From positions 1 to 7,101 of the forward strand of contig JAJXSZ010000163.1 in the NCBI GenBank assembly GCA_021784255.1: a DNA stretch of 7,101 nt, given 5' to 3'. The position numbers and the translations under genes were made by a program. This stretch comes from Pseudomonadota bacterium. Its GTDB lineage: Bacteria > Pseudomonadota > Alphaproteobacteria > Acetobacterales > Acetobacteraceae. Below are positions 1 to 6,120 of the stretch, one piece after another; positions within the stretch are counted from its first letter, which is position 1, and each line of letters opens with the position of its first letter. A model generated the notes under the pieces. That model made no database searches, was not told where the DNA came from, and saw only the letters and a list, made by a program, of their open reading frames with translations.

Positions 1-37
1 TTTGCGGGCCGGGGCATGCTGAGGCGTTCCTGATGGG

Positions 38-43
38 AAGGAG
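38..43 (+). promoter_or_regulatory. Shine-Dalgarno site of the aldo/keto reductase
   Basis: AAGGAG lies 6 bases before the ATG at position 50. It is a near-ideal ribosome binding site and fixes this start. No -35/-10 pair is recognisable in the 37 bases before it, so the promoter or an upstream operon partner probably lies outside the window. Confidence 0.85.
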
Positions 44-49
44 AGATAT

Positions 50-1033
50 ATGACGATTCCGAAACGAAATCTCGGCAGGAATGGTGCCGCCGTCACCGCG
101 GTTGGCCTCGGCTGCATGTCCTTCTCCGGCGTTTACGGCGAGGCGGATGATGCCGTTTCCGAAGCGCTGGTTCAGCGCGCCATCGACGCGGGCTGCAACC
201 ATATCGACAGCTCCGACATGTATGGCTGGGGCCACAACGAGACGCTGCTTGGTCGCGCGCTGAAGGGGCGGCGGGATCGTGTGGTGCTGGCGACGAAGTT
301 CGGCCAGGTGCGGCGCGACGGCCAGCCGAACGGCGTCAACGGCAGGCCGGACTACGTGATCGCCTGCTGCGAGGCGAGCCTCAGGCGCCTGGGCGTCGAG
401 ACGATCGACCTCTATTACCAGCACCGGGTCGATCCCGAGACGCCGATCGAGGAGACGGTCGGCGCCATGGCGCGGCTGGTGACCCAGGGCAAGGTCCGCC
501 ATCTCGGACTCTCGGAGGCAGCGCCACCGACCATCCGGCGCGCCCACGCCATCCACCCCATTGCAGCCGTGCAGAGCGAGTATTCGATTCTTTATCGCAA
601 TGATGCCGAGGAGACGCTGGCCACCACCCGCGCGCTGGGCATTTCCTTCGTCGCCTATGCCCCGCTCGGCCGCGGCCTGCTCACGGGCACGTATACCGAC
701 GTCGCGCAGGTCGGCGCGCGGCAGGCGGCACATCCGCGCTTCCAGGGCGAGAATTTTGCCCGCAACCGCGCTCTGGTGGACAAGCTTGTCGCCATCGCGA
801 AGGAGAAAGGGTGCACGCCGGGCCAGCTCGCGATCGCCTGGGTGCTTGCCCAGGGCGAGGACGTCGTGGCCCTTGCCGGCACGCGTTCCTGGCCGCGCTT
901 CCAGGAGAATCTGGGTGCTGCGAATGTCGCACTCAGCGCCGCCGAGCTCGGGCGCCTCGAAGCCGCCATCCCGAAGGGCGCGGCCGCGGGCACCCGATAT
1001 CCGGCTGCCGGCATGAAGGCGGTCTATCTCTAG
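50..1033 (+). CDS. Aldo/keto reductase (YakC/AKR13-like)
   Basis: This is a cytosolic NADPH-dependent oxidoreductase of the aldo/keto reductase superfamily, predicted to reduce aldehydes or ketones to alcohols. Its real substrate cannot be read from sequence. At 327 residues it has normal length for a single (beta/alpha)8 barrel. The catalytic tetrad can be placed: Asp53 and Tyr58 in the IDSSDMYG stretch, Lys83 in LATKFG and His125 in YYQHRVDP. The GRALKG segment follows the catalytic Tyr as usual. The C-terminal part (about 275-310) has the family's nucleotide-phosphate-binding pattern, with an AGTR start and an ENLGAANVALS segment. The overall pattern, including EYSILYRNDAEE and YAPLGRGLLTG, resembles the YakC/AKR13 group, which is inference from memory. 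The strong Shine-Dalgarno sequence supports the ATG. The gene converges on the ubiH-like gene, and its stop codon coincides with the edge of a palindromic repeat. Confidence 0.93.
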   Translation: MTIPKRNLGRNGAAVTAVGLGCMSFSGVYGEADDAVSEALVQRAIDAGCNHIDSSDMYGWGHNETLLGRALKGRRDRVVLATKFGQVRRDGQPNGVNGRPDYVIACCEASLRRLGVETIDLYYQHRVDPETPIEETVGAMARLVTQGKVRHLGLSEAAPPTIRRAHAIHPIAAVQSEYSILYRNDAEETLATTRALGISFVAYAPLGRGLLTGTYTDVAQVGARQAAHPRFQGENFARNRALVDKLVAIAKEKGCTPGQLAIAWVLAQGEDVVALAGTRSWPRFQENLGAANVALSAAELGRLEAAIPKGAAAGTRYPAAGMKAVYL

Positions 1034-1106
1034 CGCAACCTCCAATCTGTCTGAGCCTGTCCGGCCCGGGCAGACCGGAGACCAGTTGCTCTAAATTCCA
1101 AGTTCC
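1031..1106 (-). repeat. 76-nt palindromic repeat, copy A
   Basis: Read on the minus strand, this segment aligns without gaps to positions 6632-6707 on the plus strand, with about 53 of 76 identical bases by hand count. It folds into a long hairpin. The outer stem pairs 1086-1093 with 1031-1038 (one mismatch). The inner stem pairs 1071-1080 with 1040-1049 (ten pairs, two of them G-U). It lies between two convergent genes and overlaps the stop codon of the aldo/keto reductase. A REP/BIME-type dispersed repeat or a bidirectional terminator hairpin would both fit. I know no published name for it. Confidence 0.7.
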
Positions 1107-1110
1107 CCAG

Positions 1111-1144
1111 AGCAAGCCCCCGAGAGCAAGCCCCCGAGAGCAAG
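1111..1144 (+). repeat. 14-bp tandem repeat, 2.4 copies
   Basis: The unit AGCAAGCCCCCGAG occurs at 1111-1124 and again, identically, at 1125-1138. A partial third copy, AGCAAG, follows at 1139-1144. Each unit boundary recreates the AGAGCAAG motif that forms the arm of the neighbouring palindromic repeat, so it may have arisen by slippage within such an element. It is noncoding and lies between convergent genes. Confidence 0.85.
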
Positions 1145-1184
1145 AAATCCGGCCAGCTGCTTCGATCCGGTCGGACTTGGCTCT
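1137..1184 (+). repeat. Hairpin with AGAGC/GCTCT arms, related to the palindromic repeat
   Basis: AGAGC (1137-1141) pairs with GCTCT (1180-1184). Inside it, AAG (1142-1144) can pair with CTT (1176-1178), and TCCGGCC (1148-1154) pairs with GGTCGGA (1169-1175) over seven pairs including one G-U. The arms match those of the 76-nt repeat but the loop is shorter, so this is a relative or decayed derivative rather than a third full copy. It ends 6 bases past the ubiH-like stop codon and could act as its terminator, although no clear T-run follows on either strand. Confidence 0.55.
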
Positions 1185-1189
1185 GGCTT

Positions 1190-2404
1190 TCAGAGCCCCA
1201 TGGCCTGGCGCATGAAGAAGCGCTTCAACGGCGGCAGCCGGTGCACGGCGGCGAGCCCGAGGTCCCGCACCAGGCGAATCCTGGGATTGTCGTTGCTGAA
1301 CAGACGGTCCAGTGCATCGGTTGCGGCAAGCATCCGGATCACGGCGGGCCGGCGGCGGCGCTGGTAGTCGGCGAGCAGGCCGCGATCGCCGGGGTCGTCC
1401 ACGCCCGCCAGCATCTCGGCCAGAACGCCGACGTCCTGAAAGCCGACATTGAGTCCCTGGCCGGCGATCGGGTGCATGCCGTGGGCCGCGTCGCCGACCA
1501 GCACCAGGCGCGTGTCGTGGTAGCGGTGCGCGTGCAGCAGGCTGAGCGGATAGGACCAGCGGCGCCCTACCAGCCGGATGCGGCCGAGATGGCCGCCCAT
1601 ACGGCGCGCGATCTCTGATTCCAGCCGCCCGGCGGTGCATGCCATCATTGCCTTCGCCACCTCGGGCCGTTCCGTCCAGACCAGCGCCGACAGGTTTTCC
1701 CCATCCGGTCCCGGCGCCAAGGGCAGCTGCGCGAACGGTCCCGGCGGCAGGAAATGTTCCAGCGCCACGCCATCGTGCGGATGCTCATGCGCGATGGCGC
1801 ACACGACGCCGTGCTGGCGGTAGGCCAGCCGCGTAACGCCGATCCCCGCCGCCTCGCGCAACGGGCTGGCACGTCCCTCGGCCGCCGCCACCAGTCGTGC
1901 CGAGACGAGTGTCCCGTCGCCGAGCGTGAGCCGCGCGCCCTGCGCGTGGCGCTCCACCACGGCTGTTGCCGGTGCGAAGACCTGGATTCGCGGATGCGCC
2001 GCCAGCCGCGCGTTCAGCGCCATGCGCAGGCTCCGCGCCTCGACCATCCAGCCGAATGCCTCGATCGCGCCGTCCGGCTCCGCCCCGGCCAGTTCCGCGA
2101 CGTCGAAATGCAGGAAAAACGGCGACGCCGGCTGGCCGGGCCGGCCGTCGGACACGCGGATTTCGCGAATCGGACCTGGTTCGAGCGGCAGCGCATCCCA
2201 CAGGCCGGCCGCCGCCATGATGCGCTGGGAGGCAAGCGCGATCGCATAGGCCCGGCCGTCGAAATCCGGGTGCTCCATCGGCGGCAGCGCGGCACGATCC
2301 AGCACCGCGACCGCCATGCCGGTCTGCGCCAGCCGCAGCGCGAGCGTGCCGCCGACCGGGCCTGCCCCCACCACGGCGACGTCCACCTCCACGTGCTGGC
2401 TCAT
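1190..2404 (-). CDS. UbiH/UbiF/COQ6-type FAD-dependent ubiquinone-biosynthesis hydroxylase
   Basis: This is a flavoprotein monooxygenase that hydroxylates the aromatic ring of a ubiquinone precursor using O2 and NAD(P)H, acting at the inner membrane as part of ubiquinone synthesis. The protein has 404 residues, normal for the family. Near the N-terminus (residues 8-36) is a Rossmann FAD site with GAGPVGG at 13-19 and an acidic Asp36 ending the second strand. The middle (about 174-183) holds the DG-type motif as AAEGRAS followed by Arg183, with Glu where Asp is usual. At 304-324 is the GDAAH-HP-AGQG-N-D signature that marks UbiH/COQ6 hydroxylases. The start at 2404 was chosen because AAGGAG lies 10 bases upstream and homology begins at once. 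The open frame runs on to 2608, but that part is Arg-rich and overlaps the glnK control region. Which ring position it acts on (UbiH, UbiF, UbiI or UbiL) cannot be decided here. Confidence 0.93.
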   Translation of the reverse strand: MSQHVEVDVAVVGAGPVGGTLALRLAQTGMAVAVLDRAALPPMEHPDFDGRAYAIALASQRIMAAAGLWDALPLEPGPIREIRVSDGRPGQPASPFFLHFDVAELAGAEPDGAIEAFGWMVEARSLRMALNARLAAHPRIQVFAPATAVVERHAQGARLTLGDGTLVSARLVAAAEGRASPLREAAGIGVTRLAYRQHGVVCAIAHEHPHDGVALEHFLPPGPFAQLPLAPGPDGENLSALVWTERPEVAKAMMACTAGRLESEIARRMGGHLGRIRLVGRRWSYPLSLLHAHRYHDTRLVLVGDAAHGMHPIAGQGLNVGFQDVGVLAEMLAGVDDPGDRGLLADYQRRRRPAVIRMLAATDALDRLFSNDNPRIRLVRDLGLAAVHRLPPLKRFFMRQAMGL

Positions 2405-2414
2405 CGCCGACCTG

Positions 2415-2420
2415 CTCCTT
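2415..2420 (-). promoter_or_regulatory. Shine-Dalgarno site deciding the ubiH-like start
   Basis: Read on the minus strand this is AAGGAG, 10 bases before the ATG at 2404-2402, with a second GGAG just upstream of it (2421-2424). It supports the shorter 404-residue protein over the longer open frame starting at 2608. Confidence 0.75.
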
Positions 2421-2467
2421 CTCCGGGCCATGCGGCGCGCCGACGCCGGCCCCGCCATGCGCAAGAC

Positions 2468-2484
2468 TGCCCGTTGTTTGGGCA
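2468..2484 (+). promoter_or_regulatory. Candidate NtrC enhancer site upstream of glnK-amtB
   Basis: TGCCCGTTGTTTGGGCA is a perfect 5-bp inverted repeat around a 7-bp spacer. It keeps the outer TGC-N11-GCA core of the NtrC consensus (TGCACC-N5-GGTGCA), with four departures at inner positions. Its centre lies about 98 bases before the transcription start predicted from the sigma-54 promoter, a usual enhancer distance. Assignment to NtrC is inferred from position, symmetry and the nitrogen genes downstream. Confidence 0.5.
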
Positions 2485-2547
2485 ACCGGCTGCTTTCTTC
2501 TGCCTCAATGCCAGTCGGACGACAATCCGTGGGCCGTTGGCGGCGCG

Positions 2548-2563
2548 TGGCACGGTTCTTGTT
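2548..2563 (+). promoter_or_regulatory. Sigma-54 (RpoN) promoter of the glnK-amtB unit
   Basis: TGGCACGGTTCTTGTT matches the -24/-12 consensus TGGCACG-N4-TTGCW at every fixed position except one: T replaces the C of the -12 GC. The start of transcription should fall near 2574, about 60 bases before the glnK start codon. glnK-amtB operons are classic NtrC/RpoN targets induced by nitrogen limitation, so sequence and context agree. The -12 change might weaken the promoter. Confidence 0.75.
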
Positions 2564-2634
2564 AGCGCTCTTCGCGTTGTCCGCTGTCGAACGTTGCGCG
2601 GGCGGCAAGGAGACACAGCAACTAGGGCCGCTGC

Positions 2635-2801
2635 ATGAAGCTGATCACGCCGATCATCAAGCCTTTCTCGCGCCGCGGGTGATCGAGGCGATGTCCAAGG
2701 CCACGCACACCGGCAGGATCGGCGACGGCAAAATTCTCGTCCGCGATCTCGAACGGGCGGCGCGCATCCGCACCGGCAAAACTGACGCTCAAGCGCTCTA
2801 A
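2635..2801 (+). pseudogene. glnK: Internally deleted glnK (PII signal protein) remnant
   Basis: PII proteins are trimeric sensors of ATP/ADP and 2-oxoglutarate that bind and block AmtB when nitrogen is plentiful. The remnant opens with MKLITPIIKPF, the canonical first 11 residues, then reads SRRG and stops at TGA 2680-2682. In another frame, from 2679, it resumes as VIEAMSKATHTGRIGDGKI and continues to a TAA at 2799-2801. That part contains the B-loop (TGRIGDGKI, family residues 83-91) and the C-loop RIRTG, and ends in line with a 112-residue PII. The locus is 167 nt long where an intact 112-codon gene plus stop needs 339. About 172 nt (roughly residues 12-72, including the T-loop with the uridylylated Tyr51) are therefore missing, with a frame change. 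Both ends are otherwise undamaged, suggesting a recent deletion or a sequence/assembly error. The 24-nt gap to amtB and the sigma-54 promoter upstream are those expected of an intact operon. Confidence 0.85.
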
Positions 2802-2825
2802 CCGCAGCCAGGGAACTCAAATCTC

Positions 2826-4127
2826 ATGACGAAGCTCAAGAACGCGGTCCTCCTCGCGTTGCTGCCGCTGCTGATCTCGGCCCCGGCCTTGGCCGACACC
2901 GCGCCCCCCAAGATCGATTCCGGCGACACCGCGTGGATGCTGACATCCACCGCGCTGGTGCTGATGATGACGATCCCGGGCCTCGGCCTGTTCTATGCCG
3001 GGATGGTTCGAAAGAAGAACGTCCTGGCCACCCTGATGCAGTCCTTCGCCATCACCTGCCTCGTCACCATGACGTGGATGATTGCCGGCTACAGCCTCGC
3101 CTTCACCAATGGCAGTCCCTACATCGGCGACCTCTCGCGCTTCCTGCTCTCCGGCATGGGCGCTGCCTACGACAAAGGCAGTTCGCTGGCGCCGACCATT
3201 CCCGAGTCGGTTTTCATGATGTTCCAGATGACGTTCGCCATCATCACGCCGGCCCTCATTGCCGGTGCCTTCGCCGACCGGATGAAATTTTCGGCACTGT
3301 GCGTCTTCATTGTTGCCTGGTCGCTGGTCGTCTATGCGCCGGTCGCGCATTGGGTGTGGAGCAGCACCGGCTGGGAGGCCAATATCGGCATCGAAGACTA
3401 CGCCGGCGGCACCGTCGTGCACATCAACGCGGGCATCGCGGGACTCGTGTGCGCTCTCGTCCTCGGCAAGCGCGTCGGTTACGGCTCTGAAAACATGTCA
3501 CCCTACAATGTTGCCTACGCCGTGATCGGCGCCGCGCTGCTCTGGGTCGGCTGGTTCGGTTTCAATGCCGGCTCCGCGCTGACCTCGGGCGCCCGCGCGG
3601 GCATGGCGATGACGGTGACGCAGATCGCCACCGCCGCCGCGGCGCTCGCCTGGATGCTCGCCGAGTGGATCAAGCAGGGTAAGCCCTCGGTGCTCGGCAT
3701 CGCGTCGGGCGCCGTCGCCGGCCTCGTTGCGATCACCCCGGCCTCGGGCTTCGTGCTGCCCGGCCCGGCGATCATCATCGGCGTTGTCGCGGGCGTGATC
3801 TGCTACGTCGCTGCGACGACGGTGAAACACGCGTTCGGCTATGACGACAGCCTGGACTGCTTTGGCGTGCACGGCGTCGGCGGTGTCGTGGGCGCGCTGC
3901 TCACCGGCGTCTTCGCGTTCGGGCCGTTCACCGCCAAGCCGCAGCTTCCCGGCGGGTTCGCGCAGCTCGAAGTGCAGGCGATCGGCGTGGTGGTCACGCT
4001 GCTCTACTCCGGCATCGTCTCCTTCATTCTCCTCAAGGCGATCGACGCGACGCTCGGCTTGCGGGTGACGGCGGAGGAGGAGCGCGAGGGTCTGGATATC
4101 GCACTGCACGGCGAGCAGCTCGGCTGA
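2826..4127 (+). CDS. amtB: Ammonium transporter AmtB
   Basis: This is an inner-membrane ammonium channel/transporter of the Amt/Mep/Rh family, a homotrimer with 11 transmembrane helices per subunit. It has 433 residues. Residues 1-23 form a signal peptide (KLK, a hydrophobic run, then ALA before Asp24), as in E. coli AmtB. The pore residues are all visible: the twin histidines His199 (in GGTVVHINAG) and His349 (in DCFGVHGVGG), Asp191 before the first His segment, Phe246 and Ser250 in GFNAGS, Phe133 of the external gate region, and Trp178 near the vestibule. Nothing suggests inactivation. The ATG is preceded by AGGGA about 12 bases upstream, a modest ribosome site. It follows the glnK remnant by 24 bases, is probably transcribed from the sigma-54 promoter at 2548, and ends 27 bases before a strong terminator. 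With glnK broken, any PII control of this transporter would have to come from another PII protein, such as GlnB, elsewhere in the genome. Confidence 0.97.
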   Translation: MTKLKNAVLLALLPLLISAPALADTAPPKIDSGDTAWMLTSTALVLMMTIPGLGLFYAGMVRKKNVLATLMQSFAITCLVTMTWMIAGYSLAFTNGSPYIGDLSRFLLSGMGAAYDKGSSLAPTIPESVFMMFQMTFAIITPALIAGAFADRMKFSALCVFIVAWSLVVYAPVAHWVWSSTGWEANIGIEDYAGGTVVHINAGIAGLVCALVLGKRVGYGSENMSPYNVAYAVIGAALLWVGWFGFNAGSALTSGARAGMAMTVTQIATAAAALAWMLAEWIKQGKPSVLGIASGAVAGLVAITPASGFVLPGPAIIIGVVAGVICYVAATTVKHAFGYDDSLDCFGVHGVGGVVGALLTGVFAFGPFTAKPQLPGGFAQLEVQAIGVVVTLLYSGIVSFILLKAIDATLGLRVTAEEEREGLDIALHGEQLG

Positions 4128-4154
4128 TCCGCGCCGTCGGGCCCTGGTGACAGG

Positions 4155-4181
4155 AAACCCCCGCCGCGAGGCGGGGGTTTT
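4155..4181 (+). terminator. Intrinsic terminator of the glnK-amtB unit
   Basis: AAACCCCCGCC (4155-4165) and GGCGGGGGTTT (4170-4180) form a perfect 11-bp stem around a GCGA loop of the stable GNRA type, followed by one more T and then C. It begins 28 bases after the amtB stop. The T-run is short, but the stem is very strong. Because the stem starts with AAA, it may also work on the opposite strand. Confidence 0.88.
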
Positions 4182-4491
4182 CGTGCTGCGGAGGGGGCCT
4201 GGCGAGGTCCGGGCCGGGCCGTCGCCGAGGATCGGGCCGGCGCCGCCTGGCGATGCGGTGCGGCCGCACCGGCGAACGCGCCGGGGCAGCGGCGGCGACG
4301 GTTGAACCCGACGCCAGTTTTGTCGATCGAGGCCCCGGGGCGGGCCGTGAGTCTGCCCGTACCAGGCGGGGCGTACCCGGAGGGGGTGGCTTTTCCATGC
4401 CCCGGGCGCTTGCCCTGCTTTCCGTTTCGTGGCTTGTCCCGGCGCGACGGCCCCTCATCTAGGGGGCAGACCCCACGAACCGGATGGACTC
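4182..4491 (+). other. Intergenic region before cnoX, no gene recognised
   Basis: About 310 bases of GC-rich sequence separate the amtB terminator from cnoX. The open frames here do not look like proteins. It holds a perfect 16-bp palindrome (4256-4271) and a small GGGGG/CCCC hairpin (4462-4474) shortly before the cnoX start. The cnoX promoter should lie here, but I could not pick a convincing -35/-10 pair, and I recognise no riboswitch or small RNA. Confidence 0.5.
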
Positions 4492-5439
4492 ATGGAAACG
4501 CTGATTGGCCAGACGCCCACGCCCAGCGGTACAGCGCCCAACGGCGCGGACGCGATGATCGTCGAGGGAGACCAGAAGAATTTCATGCGCGACGTCATCG
4601 AGGCGTCGCGCACGCTTCCGGTCCTGGTGGATTTCTGGGCGACCTGGTGCGGTCCCTGCAAGGCGCTGACACCGGCACTCGAGAAGGTGGTGCGCGCGGC
4701 GAACGGGCGGGTGAAGCTGGTCAAGATCGATATCGACCGCAACCAGGCCCTGGTGCAGCAGCTCGCCGGCCTCGGCCTGCCCTTGCAATCCGTCCCCACG
4801 GTCGCAGCGTTCTGGCAGGGGCAGATTGCCGACCTGTTTCAGGGCGCGCTGCCCGAGAGCGACATACGCCGCTTCGTCGAGACGCTGCTCAAGATGGCGG
4901 GTGGCGCGATGCCGTCCGCCGACCTGCTTGCCGAGGCCCGCGCCGCGGCCGAGGAAGGCAAGCACGAGGAGGCGGCCGAACTCTTCGCTGCCCTGATCGA
5001 GGCCGAGCAGGAGAAGCCCGAGGGTTGGGCCGGCCTGGCCCGCGCGCTGCTCGCCCTTGGTCGCGAGGAGGAGGCGAAGCAAACCCTCGATGACGTCCCG
5101 GCCAAGATCGCCGACCATGCCGAGATCACGGCCGCCCGTTCGGCGATCGCCGTCGCGGTCGAAGGCCGTGGCGCGCGCGGGCAGCTCGGTGCGTTCGAGG
5201 CCCGCCTGGCCGCCAACCCCGCCGACCACCAGGCACGCTACGACCTCGCGACCGCGCTGAACGCCGCAGAAAAGAGGGAGGAGGCGGCGGAGGCGCTGCT
5301 TGAGATCATCCGCCGCGACCGCGCCTGGAACGAAGACGCGGCACGCCTGCAATTGCTCAAGTTCTTCGAGGCCTGGGGTTTCGACGATCCGGCGACGCTG
5401 GCTGCCCGCCGCAAGCTGTCGGCGATCCTGTTCAGCTAG
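4492..5439 (+). CDS. cnoX: CnoX/YbbN-type chaperedoxin (thioredoxin domain plus TPR)
   Basis: This is a cytosolic thioredoxin-fold protein with a C-terminal tetratricopeptide region. Family members bind unfolding proteins, protect their cysteines and hand them to GroEL or DnaK. It has 315 residues. The thioredoxin domain covers about residues 25-133: the active site is WCGPC (Cys53 and Cys56), Asp47 lies in VDFWATWC, and the cis-proline is Pro102 in SVPT. The rest (about 144-315) is Ala/Glu-rich helical repeat, ending in the typical RRKLSAILFS tail. E. coli YbbN lacks the first active-site Cys, whereas the CGPC pair here suggests real redox activity, as reported for Caulobacter CnoX. The start METLIG was preferred because alphaproteobacterial homologues begin this way; the open frame extends back to 4429. 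Ribosome binding is not obvious: there is only a weak GGA, and a GGGG/CCCC hairpin precedes it. It is the first gene of a three-gene operon, 9 bases before the next. Confidence 0.93.
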   Translation: METLIGQTPTPSGTAPNGADAMIVEGDQKNFMRDVIEASRTLPVLVDFWATWCGPCKALTPALEKVVRAANGRVKLVKIDIDRNQALVQQLAGLGLPLQSVPTVAAFWQGQIADLFQGALPESDIRRFVETLLKMAGGAMPSADLLAEARAAAEEGKHEEAAELFAALIEAEQEKPEGWAGLARALLALGREEEAKQTLDDVPAKIADHAEITAARSAIAVAVEGRGARGQLGAFEARLAANPADHQARYDLATALNAAEKREEAAEALLEIIRRDRAWNEDAARLQLLKFFEAWGFDDPATLAARRKLSAILFS

Positions 5440-5448
5440 GCGACCGAT

Positions 5449-6120
5449 GTGACGCCGCCGGACCCCGGTCGGGAGCTGCCGGGCGCATTTCCCGTCTTCC
5501 CGCTCAGCGGCGCCTTGTTGCTGCCGCGCGGGCGCCTGCCGCTCAATATCTTCGAGCCGCGCTACAAGGCGATGGTGGAAGATGCGCTGGGTGAGCGGCG
5601 GCTGATGGCGATGATCCAGCCCGACCCGACGCTTGGAAGCAGCGCCATCGGTCCCGGCCTATATGCGGTGGGTTGCCTCGGCCGCATCTCCTCCTTCGCG
5701 GAAACCGAGGATGACCGCTATCTCATCACGCTCACGGGGATTGCCCGGTTCCGCGTCGCGGTGGAACTGCCGATGCGGCGCGGCTACCGGCGCGTGCGAG
5801 CCGACTGGGGACCGTTTTCTGCGGTTGATCTGGCCGCGCCCGCGCCGGGCGGCTTCGACCGCGCGACCCTGGTGGCCGCGCTGCGGGGCTTTTTTGCCCG
5901 CCGCGGGATACAGGTGGACTGGCAGGCCGTGGAGCAGATGTCCGATGACGGGCTGCTGACGACCCTCGCGATGGTCTGTCCGTTCGCGCCGGCCGAAAAG
6001 CAGGTGCTGCTGGAGGCGCCGGATGTCGCCACGCGCGCCCGCGACCTGCTGGCGCTGCTGCTCATCGGTGCGCATGGTCCGGCCGGGGATGCCGCCGAGG
6101 AACCGGGTCAGCCAAGCTGA
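5449..6120 (+). CDS. LON peptidase substrate-binding-domain protein
   Basis: This is a stand-alone Lon N-terminal domain protein of 223 residues with no AAA+ or Ser-Lys peptidase part. In Lon the domain recognises substrates; the role of the free-standing form is not established, and a chaperone or adaptor role is only inference. The family signature is clear: FPLSGALLLPRGRLPLNIFEPRY (residues 17-39), in which GRLPLNIFEPRY is the usual core, then MIQP near 55-58 and the GCLGRI strand near 75-80. The remainder is the helical bundle of the domain, ending at about residue 205. The start is GTG at 5449, because the overlapping ATG at 5447 runs straight into TGA and the next in-frame ATG would remove the domain start. 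It follows cnoX by 9 bases and overlaps the next gene by one base (TGATG), so translational coupling is likely. Its neighbour cnoX also deals with protein folding. Confidence 0.9.
   Translation: MTPPDPGRELPGAFPVFPLSGALLLPRGRLPLNIFEPRYKAMVEDALGERRLMAMIQPDPTLGSSAIGPGLYAVGCLGRISSFAETEDDRYLITLTGIARFRVAVELPMRRGYRRVRADWGPFSAVDLAAPAPGGFDRATLVAALRGFFARRGIQVDWQAVEQMSDDGLLTTLAMVCPFAPAEKQVLLEAPDVATRARDLLALLLIGAHGPAGDAAEEPGQPS

Noticed and set aside
2405..2608. N-terminal extension of the ubiH-like open frame by 68 residues
   Set aside because: It is Arg-rich, shows no family similarity, overlaps the sigma-54 promoter and NtrC-like site, and the ATG at 2404 has AAGGAG 10 bases upstream.
1754..2638. 294-residue plus-strand open frame
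   Set aside because: It is the antisense shadow of the ubiH-like gene, has Arg/His-rich composition, and no ribosome site or family match.
2316..2801. 161-residue plus-strand open frame ending in PII-like sequence
   Set aside because: Its first two-thirds run antisense to the ubiH-like start and through the glnK control region. Only the last 41 codons are real gene sequence, and they belong to the broken glnK.
4410..4438. Possible sigma-70 promoter for cnoX (TTGCCC as -35)
   Set aside because: At the expected spacing there is no A/T-rich -10 element (the sequence reads CTTGTC).
4429..4491. Longer cnoX start at 4429
   Set aside because: The added 21 residues are not typical of the family, while METLIG matches the usual alphaproteobacterial start. 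The weak ribosome site leaves some doubt.
4459..5352. 297-residue minus-strand open frame across cnoX
   Set aside because: It is antisense to a well-supported gene and its composition reflects the codon bias of cnoX.
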